Assembly (NCBI GenBank): GCA_016219375.1
Contig: JACRNC010000022.1
Span: 1 to 59,211 of the forward strand
Direction: 5' to 3'
Length of the DNA: 59,211 bases
DNA from: Burkholderiales bacterium
GTDB taxonomy: Bacteria; Pseudomonadota; Gammaproteobacteria; Burkholderiales; Burkholderiaceae_C
Shown: one piece after another, positions 28,921-36,691 of the stretch
Numbering within the stretch: position 1 is the first letter of the stretch
Layout: each line of letters opens with the position of its first letter
The notes under the pieces: generated by a model
The model's input: the letters and a program-made list of their open reading frames with translations, nothing else
Told to the model about the DNA's origin: nothing
Databases searched by the model: none
Made by a program: the position numbers and the translations under genes

Positions 28921-30411
28921 GTGCCCCTTCCTGCCGCTCCCCCCGCCGCCGCTGCGCCCCGATCGCCCGCCGATGCGACCGCTGGCGCGGTGCCGGACGC
29001 CTGCTGGCCCCAGGACGGTCGGATGGCCGCGCACGCCCTGCACCTGCTGGGCGAGGTGATGGCCGCCCCGGGCGCCGACGCGGCGGCCCAGGCGCTGGCC
29101 CGGGTACTGCAGCCGGCCTGGGGCGCCGACGCGGTAGCCGTGGGCTGGCGCGCCGCCCATGCCCCGGATGCGCCCACCCGGCTGGCCGCCTGCGAGCCGG
29201 CCGTGCCGCAGGAGCGGCGCGATGCGCTGATCGCCGCGCTGGACGAGGCGATGGACCAGGGCTGCGCGCTCACCTCCGACCCAATGAAGCAGACCGGCGC
29301 CGCGCCCGGCACGCTGCTCCCCGTCAATCTGGCCCAGCGGCTGGCCGCAGCCGGCGGCGGCCATGTGCTGACCGTGCCCTTGCCTGGCGATGGGGGCGCC
29401 GACGACCGCCCCGGGCGCGCGCACGGCGCCGTCTGCCTCTGCCGGGCTGCGCCCTGGACGGCTGACGACGTGGAACGGCTGAGCCACCTGCTGGCCGCCG
29501 CCGCGCCCGCGCTGGCGCTGCGCGAGGCCGCCGGCCGCTCGGCCTGGCAGCGGGTGCGCCAGGACGCCCGCGAGGCGTGGCAACGGTTGCGCAGCGGCCC
29601 CGCGCGCTGGCGCTGGACCTTGGGCGCCAGCGGCGCGGCGCTGCTGGCCGCGCTGCTGCTGCCGGTGGACGCCGAGGTGGCCGGCCGCGCGCGCATCGAG
29701 GGCTGGCAGCAGCGCGTGCTGGCCGCGCCGGCAGACGGCTTCCTGCAGGCCGTGCATGCCCAGCCCGGGCAGGCGGTGAGGGCCGGGCAGGTGCTGGTGG
29801 ACCTGGCCGACCGCGACCTGCAGATCGAGCGCGCCCGCTGGGCCAGCGCCCTGGCCCAGCATGAGAACAGCTATGCCGCGGCCATGGCCCGTTCCGATCG
29901 TGGCGAGGCGGCCGTGGCCCTGGCCCGCGCGGCCGAGGCCGAGGCCCAGCTCGCCCTGGCCGATGCGCAACTGCAGCGCGCGCAGCTCACCGCCCCGCTG
30001 GACGGCGTGGTGATCGAAGGCGACCTGAGCCAGCGCATCGGCGCACCGGTCAAGCAGGGCGATGCGCTGATGACCGTGGCCGACACGCGGCGGCACCGGG
30101 TGATCGTGGAGGTGGACGAGGCCGACATCGGCCGCGTGCAGCCCGGGCAGCGTGGCACGCTGGCTGTGTCGGCACTGCCCTGGCGCACGCTGGACCTGCA
30201 AGTGCAGCGCGTCACGCCGCTGGCGCGCGCGGTGGACGGCGCCAACGTCTACGAGGTGGAGGCCCGCCTGATCGGCCCGCTGCCGCCCGAGCTGCGCCCG
30301 GGCCTGCTGGGCCGCGCCGAGGTGGTGACCGCCCGCGAGCCGCTGCTGTGGACGGCCGCGCGTGCCGGGGCCACCCGGCTGCGCGTGCTGGCCTGGCGCT
30401 GGACGGGCTGA
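28921..30411 (+). CDS. GAF-domain/HlyD fusion: periplasmic adaptor with cytoplasmic sensor
   Basis: This 496-residue protein starts with GTG. Residues about 35-200 form a cytoplasmic GAF-like region (AHALHLLGEVMAAPGADAAAQ in part, then VLTVPLPGDG ... AVCLCRAAPWTADDVERLSHLLAAAAPAL). One membrane segment follows at 232-248 (LGASGAALLAALLLPVD), then a HlyD/MFP barrel-sandwich (RVLAAPADGFLQAVHAQPGQAVRAGQVLVDLAD ... QLTAPLDGVVIEGDLSQRIGAPVKQGD, split) and a beta-barrel. Adaptors of this type bridge an inner-membrane exporter to the periplasm. The GAF domain suggests the complex is gated by a small ligand. It is the first gene of the export cluster, 18 bases before the next. Confidence 0.8.
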   Translation: MPLPAAPPAAAAPRSPADATAGAVPDACWPQDGRMAAHALHLLGEVMAAPGADAAAQALARVLQPAWGADAVAVGWRAAHAPDAPTRLAACEPAVPQERRDALIAALDEAMDQGCALTSDPMKQTGAAPGTLLPVNLAQRLAAAGGGHVLTVPLPGDGGADDRPGRAHGAVCLCRAAPWTADDVERLSHLLAAAAPALALREAAGRSAWQRVRQDAREAWQRLRSGPARWRWTLGASGAALLAALLLPVDAEVAGRARIEGWQQRVLAAPADGFLQAVHAQPGQAVRAGQVLVDLADRDLQIERARWASALAQHENSYAAAMARSDRGEAAVALARAAEAEAQLALADAQLQRAQLTAPLDGVVIEGDLSQRIGAPVKQGDALMTVADTRRHRVIVEVDEADIGRVQPGQRGTLAVSALPWRTLDLQVQRVTPLARAVDGANVYEVEARLIGPLPPELRPGLLGRAEVVTAREPLLWTAARAGATRLRVLAWRWTG

Positions 30412-30429
30412 AGAGCCGGGGGCGGGGGC

Positions 30430-32769
30430 GTGTCGCTCTACAGCAGCCAGTGGTTCCGCGTCGCCCGGCTGGTGCCGGCGCTACCGGCATCGGTGCGGCT
30501 GCACCGGCACCGCGTGCGCGGGCAGACCTGGCAGGTGCTGGCCGACCCGCTGCACGGCCGGCAGGTGCGGCTCAACTCACCCGCCTATGCCCTGGCCGCG
30601 CGGCTGGACGGCCGGCGCACAGTGGACCAGCTGTGGCAGGCGCTGCAGGCCCTGGGCGACGAGGCACCGACGCAGGACGAGACGCTCGCCCTGCTGATGA
30701 CGCTGCACCGCGAGCGGCTGGTGCGCTTCGACCGCGAGCCGGACTTCGGCCTGGCCGGCGCGGCGCTGCCCCCGCATGCGGGCCCCCGGCGCGGCGCCGG
30801 CGCGCGGTGGGCGGGGCGGCTGCTGGCCTGGCGGCTGCCGCTGGGCGATCCGTCGCGCCTGCTTGCGCGGCTGGCCGGGCCGGGGCGGACGCTGTTCTCG
30901 CGGGCCGGCGCCGCGGCCTGGCTGGCAGCGATGGCGCTGCTGGTGGCCATCGTCGCCCTGCATGGCGGGCCCGCCGCGGCGCAGGCGCAGGCCTGGCTGG
31001 GCGAGCCGCGGCATTGGCTGCTGGCCCTGGCCGTGTACCTGCCGATGAAGGCCGTGCACGAGCTGGCCCACGGCCTGGCCGCGCAGCGCTGGGGCGCGCC
31101 AGTGCGCGAGGCCGGCATCACGCTGATGCTGGGCCTGCCGCTGCCTTATGTGGACGCCAGCGCCGCCTCGGCCCTGCCGCGCGCAGGCCAGCGGGCGCTG
31201 GTCAGCGGCGCCGGCATCGCCGCGGAGCTGCTGCTGGCCGCCGCCGGCTGGGCGCTGTGGGCGCTGCTGGACGACGGCCTGGCGCGTGATCTGGCGCTGG
31301 CCGTGGCCTTCATCGGCACGGCGTCCAGCCTGCTCTTCAATGGCAACCCGCTGCAGCGCTTCGACGGCTACCACCTGCTGTGCGATGCGCTGCAGTTGCC
31401 CAACCTGGCCACGCGCAGCCGCGCCTGGTGGGCCGCCCGGCTGCGCCAGGCGGTGCTGGGCCGCCACGCCGCAGCCGAGCCGCTGCAGGCCGCGCCGGGC
31501 GAGGCGCCGTGGCTGGTGCTGCACGCGCCCGCCGCGCTGCTGTGGATGGCGGGCGTGATCCTGGGCCTGGCCGCCTGGCTGGGCCGCGCCCACCCGCTGC
31601 TGGGCCTGCTGGCGGCCACGGTGCTGGGCGTGCATACGCTGCGCCCGCTGGCCGGCGGCGCCTGGCGGCTGTGGCGGGCGGCCTGTGCCGGGATGGGTGG
31701 GACGGCTGGTACGGAGGGGATGGGCGACGGTGGCGGCCGGCGTCTGGCGCGCGCCGCCGCGCTGCTGGGCGGGCCGTTGATCGTGCTGGCGGCGCTGCCG
31801 TTGCCGCAGCAGGCGGTGCTGCCGGGGGTGGTCTGGGCTGATGAGCAGGCCGCACTGCGCACGCCGACCGCCGGCTTCGTCGAGACCGTGTGGGCACGCG
31901 ATGGCCAGGCCGTGGCCGCCGGCCAGCCGGTGCTGCGCCTGGCCAACCCGGGCTTGCAGGCCCGGCGCGCTGCCGTGGCCGCCCGGCTGGAGCAGGCCCA
32001 GCACGCCCGGTATGGCGGCTGGGCGCTGGACGAAGGCACCCCTGCCCAGCCCGCGGCCGCGCAGGCCGAGGAGGACCTCGCCCGCCTGAGCCAGGAGCTG
32101 CGCCAGCTCGATGACGAGCTGGACGGCCTGGTGATCCGCGCTCGCCGCGCCGGCCGCCTGGTGCTTCCCCAGGCCGCCGACCTGCCCGGGCGCCACCTGG
32201 CCCGCGGCCACCTGCTGGGGCAGGTGCTGGACGCCCACGCGCCCACCACGCTGCGCGTGGCGCTGCCGCAGTCGCAAGCTGTGGTGGTGCGCCAGGCCCT
32301 GGCCGAGGCGGCGGCTGACGGGCAACCGCACCCGGCCCCGGCCACGCCTGGAACACGCCAGACCGGAGCCGCACCGCAGGGGCGCCCCACACCGACCGGC
32401 GCACCCGCCGCTGCACCGGACGCGACCTGGTCGCCCCGGCTGTCGGCCCGCGTGGCCGATGAGCCGGCCACGCCGCGGCGCGCCGCCCTGCTGGCCGATG
32501 CCGCCGGCGCCACCACCGATCTGCCCAGCCCCGCCCTGGCCGAGCGCCACGGCGGCCCGCTGCGCACCGCCCCATCGGACCCCGACGGCCGGCGCGCCGC
32601 CGAGCCGCTGGTGGCCCTGGACGTGCGCATCGACCGGCCCGCCGGCGCTCTGCTGGGCCAGCGCGCCTGGCTGCGCGTGGACCTGGGCCACGCCCCGGCA
32701 CTGGTGCAGGCCGGCCGCGCCGCGTTGCAGGCCTGGCGCCGGGCCTTCCGCGCGGAGGACGGGCGGTGA
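30430..32769 (+). CDS. PqqD-like/M50 metalloprotease/HlyD fusion membrane protein
   Basis: This 779-residue polytopic protein starts with GTG. Residues 45-102 (VRLNSPAYALAARLDG ... LLMTLHRERLVRF) look like a PqqD/winged-helix peptide-binding domain. The membrane core has the zinc motif HELAH at 210-214 and the third-ligand motif FDG (Asp312) in NGNPLQRFDGYHLL, both hallmarks of M50 site-2-type proteases. The C-terminal third is HlyD-like (GFVETVWARDGQAVAAGQPVLRLANPGL in part, then coiled segments and a barrel). It ends with a Pro/Ala-rich insert and a final strand domain. It could bind, cleave or pull an export substrate. The stop overlaps the GTG of the SecA-like gene. Confidence 0.8.
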   Translation: MSLYSSQWFRVARLVPALPASVRLHRHRVRGQTWQVLADPLHGRQVRLNSPAYALAARLDGRRTVDQLWQALQALGDEAPTQDETLALLMTLHRERLVRFDREPDFGLAGAALPPHAGPRRGAGARWAGRLLAWRLPLGDPSRLLARLAGPGRTLFSRAGAAAWLAAMALLVAIVALHGGPAAAQAQAWLGEPRHWLLALAVYLPMKAVHELAHGLAAQRWGAPVREAGITLMLGLPLPYVDASAASALPRAGQRALVSGAGIAAELLLAAAGWALWALLDDGLARDLALAVAFIGTASSLLFNGNPLQRFDGYHLLCDALQLPNLATRSRAWWAARLRQAVLGRHAAAEPLQAAPGEAPWLVLHAPAALLWMAGVILGLAAWLGRAHPLLGLLAATVLGVHTLRPLAGGAWRLWRAACAGMGGTAGTEGMGDGGGRRLARAAALLGGPLIVLAALPLPQQAVLPGVVWADEQAALRTPTAGFVETVWARDGQAVAAGQPVLRLANPGLQARRAAVAARLEQAQHARYGGWALDEGTPAQPAAAQAEEDLARLSQELRQLDDELDGLVIRARRAGRLVLPQAADLPGRHLARGHLLGQVLDAHAPTTLRVALPQSQAVVVRQALAEAAADGQPHPAPATPGTRQTGAAPQGRPTPTGAPAAAPDATWSPRLSARVADEPATPRRAALLADAAGATTDLPSPALAERHGGPLRTAPSDPDGRRAAEPLVALDVRIDRPAGALLGQRAWLRVDLGHAPALVQAGRAALQAWRRAFRAEDGR

Positions 32770-35351
32770 GCGTGGCGCTGAGCACGGCGGTCAAGGCGGG
32801 GGTAGGCAGAGCGGTGGACGCCTCGCTGAGCGTCTCGGTGAGCGCCGCCGTGACCGCGGCAGCGGACGCCGCGGAAAAGCCACCGGCGGATGCCGCGTCG
32901 CCCGCGTCTGCCGGGGACCGCCAGGCTGAAGCGCCGCGACCGCCCGCCCTGCCGCGCCTGCCCGCCCCGGGCCCGCTCTGGGGCCCTTATCCGATGCAGC
33001 CTTTGCGGCCCCCGGGCGCCCCGCCGCGCGCGCAGCCGCTGTGGCCGCGGCTGTCCGGCCGGGCGCTGCGTGCGGTCGTCGGCCACGCCCGGTGGCTGAT
33101 CGAGGCGGGTGACTGCGCAGCCGCGCGTCCGGCCGCCAGCCACCTGCCCGCGGAGCAGGCCGACCTCGCCGCCCGCCTGGCCCAGGCCGCCCGCGCGGCC
33201 GACGGCACGCTGGGCCTGCAGCCCTTCGACACCCAGCTCATGGCCGCCGCGGCCATGCTGGGCGGCCAGCTCGCCGAGATGGCCACCGGCGAGGGCAAGA
33301 CCCTGGCCATGGCCCTGGCCGCTGCCGTGGCCGCCCGCGCCGGCGCGCCGGTGCACGTGGTCACGGCCAACGCCTACCTGGCCGCCCGCGACGCCGCGTG
33401 GCTGACGCCCTTCTACGCCGCGCTCGGCCTGCGCGTGGCCGCGCTGCGCCCGGGCGAGGACGAGGCCCAGCGCCGCGCCGCGCACGGCCACCACGTGGTC
33501 TATGCCACCGCCAGCGAGCTGGCCTTCGACCACCTGCGCGACCACCTGGCCTGCCCGGCGCTGACCGGCGGGCCCGGCGGCGCGCTGCGCCATCACCTGC
33601 GGGCGCTGGGCGCACGGGCCCCGCAAGGCACAGCGGAGGACGGGCAAGCGCCGCGTGGCCTGCTCGGCCGTGCGCAGGCGCCGCATGGAACGGCGGCCGG
33701 CACACCGGTCGGCCCACCGGCAACACGCGGCCCGCGGGACGGCACGCCAGCGCCGCCCGGCGAGGCCCGGCCCCTGCTCCCCGGCCTGTGCGTGGCCCTG
33801 CTGGACGAGGCAGACAGCATCCTGCTGGACGAGGCGGGGGTGCCGCTGGTGCTCTCGCGCCAGCGCCCGCATGCGGCGCGGCGGGCCTTCCTGTGGCAGG
33901 CACTGGCGCTGGCCAGGCAGCTCGGCCCCGCGCACTACGGCCTGGATGCGACCGCGCGGCGGGCCTGGCTGACCGAAGCCGGGCAGCAGGCCGTGGCCGA
34001 GCTGAGCGCCGCCTGGGGCGGGCCCTGGCTGCGCCGCCGCTACCGCGAGGAGGCGCTGGCCACGGCGCTGACCGCGCTGCACCTGTGCCGGCGCGACGTG
34101 CATTACCTGGTGCGGCCGGCTGATCGGCCGGCTGACGGGCCGGCTCACGAACCCATCGACCGCCCGGCTGACACGCCTGCCGACCGTCCGGCCCACCGGC
34201 CGGCCGGCCTCGCGGCGAACCCGGCCGCCGACCCGCAGCGCCCGGCCGCCCGCGGCTCGCGCATCGAGCTGCTGGACGAGCTGACGGGCCGCCCTGCCCC
34301 CGGCCGCGTCTGGCCGCGCGGGCTGCACACCGCGGTGGAGATCAAGGAAGGCTGCCCGCCCGGCGACGACAGCGAGACGGTGGCGCAGATCACCTACCCG
34401 CGCTTCTTCGGCCGCTACCTGCTGCTGGGCGGCATGAGCGGCACGCTGTGGGAGGCGCGCGGCGAACTGCGCCGCGTGCACGGGCTGCCGGTGGTGCGCA
34501 TCCCGCTGCGGCGGCCCTCGCGCCTGCGCCGCCTGCCCACGCGCTGGGTGGACGGCGAGCCCTGGAGCCCGCTGGCCCGGCATGTGCGCGCGCTGAGCGC
34601 CGCCGGGCGGCCGGTGCTGGTGGGCACTGACAGCGTGGCCGACTCCGAGGCGCTGTCGGCGGCGCTGCAGCGGCTGGGCCAGCCGCACGCCGTGCTCAAC
34701 GCCCGCCAGGACGCGCAGGAGGCAGCCATCGTTGCCGCCGCCGGCCGCGCCGGGCAGGTGACCGTGGCCACCCGCATGGCCGGGCGCGGCACCGACATCG
34801 CGCTGGACGAGCCCGCTCGCCAGGCCGGCGGCCTGCACGTCATCCACTGCCAGCGCAACCCCAACCGGCGCATGGACCGGCAGCTCATCGGCCGCGCCGC
34901 CCGCCAAGGCGAGCCGGGCAGCGCCGAGCGCTGGCTGTGGCGGCGGCCGGCCGTGGCCCCGGCCGGTGCCGCCCCCAGTGCGGCGTCACAAAGGACCGCC
35001 GCGCCGCCGGGACAGGGCCCGGCGCCCGCAGAGACGGCCTGCTCCGCCCACGGCGCCTCGCCCGGCGCGGCGCACGCGCGCAGCGCACCGGCCTCCATTT
35101 CCGCAGCCGGCTGCCGAAATCACGATCTGGATACGGATGGCGAGCGCGCCGGCCGGGGCGGCCCCTGGCTGGGTGCCTGGCAGCGCGCCTGGCAACTCCG
35201 GGCCGGCGCCTGGGCGCGCCTGCGCACCGCGCTGGCGCAGCGCTGGCAGGAGCAGCGCCAAGCCCTGCTGCGCCGCCATCTGCTTGAACAGGACAAAGAA
35301 TGGGAACGGCAGCAAGCACGCGCCGGGCAGCGCCCCGGCCCCCCGGCGTGA
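32766..35351 (+). CDS. Divergent SecA-like preprotein translocase ATPase
   Basis: This 861-residue protein starts at a GTG at 32766, overlapping the previous stop (GTGA). SecA landmarks are present: FDTQLMAAAAMLGGQLAEMATGEGKT with Walker A around 175-179, TANAYLAARDA, DEAD at 347-350 in LLDEADSILLDEA, HTAVEIKEG, GMSGTLWE, RMAGRGTDI around 671 and RQLIGRAARQGEPGSAERWLW. Against housekeeping SecA it has Ala/Pro-rich insertions (about residues 275-335 and 465-500), a 115-residue low-complexity N-terminus, and no C-terminal zinc-binding tail. The helical scaffold is shortened. It is best read as an accessory, SecA2-like motor serving the neighbouring genes. Confidence 0.85.
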   Translation: MSVALSTAVKAGVGRAVDASLSVSVSAAVTAAADAAEKPPADAASPASAGDRQAEAPRPPALPRLPAPGPLWGPYPMQPLRPPGAPPRAQPLWPRLSGRALRAVVGHARWLIEAGDCAAARPAASHLPAEQADLAARLAQAARAADGTLGLQPFDTQLMAAAAMLGGQLAEMATGEGKTLAMALAAAVAARAGAPVHVVTANAYLAARDAAWLTPFYAALGLRVAALRPGEDEAQRRAAHGHHVVYATASELAFDHLRDHLACPALTGGPGGALRHHLRALGARAPQGTAEDGQAPRGLLGRAQAPHGTAAGTPVGPPATRGPRDGTPAPPGEARPLLPGLCVALLDEADSILLDEAGVPLVLSRQRPHAARRAFLWQALALARQLGPAHYGLDATARRAWLTEAGQQAVAELSAAWGGPWLRRRYREEALATALTALHLCRRDVHYLVRPADRPADGPAHEPIDRPADTPADRPAHRPAGLAANPAADPQRPAARGSRIELLDELTGRPAPGRVWPRGLHTAVEIKEGCPPGDDSETVAQITYPRFFGRYLLLGGMSGTLWEARGELRRVHGLPVVRIPLRRPSRLRRLPTRWVDGEPWSPLARHVRALSAAGRPVLVGTDSVADSEALSAALQRLGQPHAVLNARQDAQEAAIVAAAGRAGQVTVATRMAGRGTDIALDEPARQAGGLHVIHCQRNPNRRMDRQLIGRAARQGEPGSAERWLWRRPAVAPAGAAPSAASQRTAAPPGQGPAPAETACSAHGASPGAAHARSAPASISAAGCRNHDLDTDGERAGRGGPWLGAWQRAWQLRAGAWARLRTALAQRWQEQRQALLRRHLLEQDKEWERQQARAGQRPGPPA

Positions 35352-35452
35352 CCGGTCTGAGTGGGGCGACCCGGGCGACCGGCAGGACCGACCTCGGCCA
35401 CGCCCCGCCAGCCGCGCCAGCCAGCGGGGCCCGCACGCGCACGGCAGCCGCC

Positions 35453-36670
35453 ATGCCGCCCGCGCGCCCAACGGGCGCCGCCCCCCGGCAGCCCCTGCGC
35501 GCGGCCCTGCTGGCCCTGGCCTTGGCCGGCACCGCCGTGCCCGCGTCGGCCCAGGCCAGCCCCTCTGCGGCCGCCCCACCCGCTGCGGCTCAGCCCGCTC
35601 CCCGCCCCGCCGCCCGCGCCACCGCCCCGCGCCCGGCCGGCTGCCTGATCGAGCCCGACCAGGTGGCCGATGTCGGCTCGCCGGTCACCGGCGTGCTGGA
35701 GCACATCGGCGTGGACCGGGGCGATGCCGTCACCGCCGGCCAGACCCTGGCCGTGCTGCGCGGCGAAGTAGAGCGCGCCCAAGCCGGCGTGGCCGAGGCC
35801 CGTGCCCGCGTGGATGCCGACGTACGCGCCGCCGCCGCCAGCCTGGCGCTCGCACAGCAGAAGGTGGTGCGCGCCCGCCAGCTGCTGGCGCAGCAGTTCG
35901 TGTCGCAGCAGGCGCTGGACCAGGCCCAGGCCGAGGCCGACGTGGCCGCCGAGCGCCTGGCCCAGGCGCGCAGCCAGCAGGCCATCAGCCAGCGCGAGCG
36001 CGACGCCGCCCTGGCCCAGCTCGGCCAGCGCACGCTGCGCAGCCCGCTGAGCGGCATCGTCGTGGAGCGCTATGCCCACCCGGGCGAGCGGGTGGAAGAC
36101 CGCCCGGTGCTGCGCGTGGCCCGCATCGACCCGCTGCGCGTGGAGCTGATGGTGCCGGTGGCGCAGTACGGCCTGCTGCGGCCCGGCGACCGCGTGGCCA
36201 TCCGCCCCGAGCTGCCGGGCAACCCGGTGCTCAGCGCCACCGTGCGCCTGGTGGACAAGGTGGTGGACCCGGCCAGCAACACCTATCGCGTGCGCCTGGC
36301 CCTGCCCAACCCCGACCAGCGCCTGCCCGCCGGCCTGCGCTGCCGCGCCGACCTGCCGCCCAGCGCGGCAGCCGCCGCGCCGGCCGGGGTGCAGCCGGCG
36401 GCGGCGTCTGCCTTTCAGCCGACCACCCAGCCGGCCCTCCAGCCCGCCGCCCGACGGGCCCTACCGCCTGCCATCCAGCCTGCCACCCAGCGCACCGCCC
36501 CACCCGCGGCAGGCCCGGCCACGCCGATCCCCGCGCCAGCCGCCATGCCGCAATCGGCCCAGCCGGGTGCCACGCCGGTGCCGCCCGGCGGGCCAGCCGG
36601 TCTGCGCATGAGCCCGCTGCTGCGCCTGCCCGGCGCGCGGCCGGCCACGCCCCAGGTGCCCCAGGTCTGA
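35453..36670 (+). CDS. Periplasmic adaptor subunit (HlyD/RND MFP family)
   Basis: The ATG at 35453 gives a proper signal peptide (RAALLALALAGTAVPASAQA). The same frame begins at a GTG at 35348 that overlaps the SecA-like stop, and may be used instead. The mature protein has the lipoyl half-motifs (SPVTGVLEHIGVDRGDAVTAGQ and LRSPLSGIVVERYAHPGERVEDR, each shown in part), a coiled-coil hairpin between them (ARQLLAQQFVSQQALDQAQAE), a beta-barrel (DPLRVELMVPVAQYGLLRPGD) and a long Pro/Ala/Gln tail of about 100 residues. No RND pump gene is adjacent, so the partner is likely the M50/SecA-like pair. Confidence 0.85.
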   Translation: MPPARPTGAAPRQPLRAALLALALAGTAVPASAQASPSAAAPPAAAQPAPRPAARATAPRPAGCLIEPDQVADVGSPVTGVLEHIGVDRGDAVTAGQTLAVLRGEVERAQAGVAEARARVDADVRAAAASLALAQQKVVRARQLLAQQFVSQQALDQAQAEADVAAERLAQARSQQAISQRERDAALAQLGQRTLRSPLSGIVVERYAHPGERVEDRPVLRVARIDPLRVELMVPVAQYGLLRPGDRVAIRPELPGNPVLSATVRLVDKVVDPASNTYRVRLALPNPDQRLPAGLRCRADLPPSAAAAAPAGVQPAAASAFQPTTQPALQPAARRALPPAIQPATQRTAPPAAGPATPIPAPAAMPQSAQPGATPVPPGGPAGLRMSPLLRLPGARPATPQVPQV

Positions 36671-36691
36671 GAAGGCGGGGACGAACCGGCC

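Noticed and set aside
31368..34907. A 1179-codon frame antisense to the M50 and SecA-like genes
   Set aside because: Low-complexity translation with no motif, while the plus strand carries clear protease and SecA signatures.
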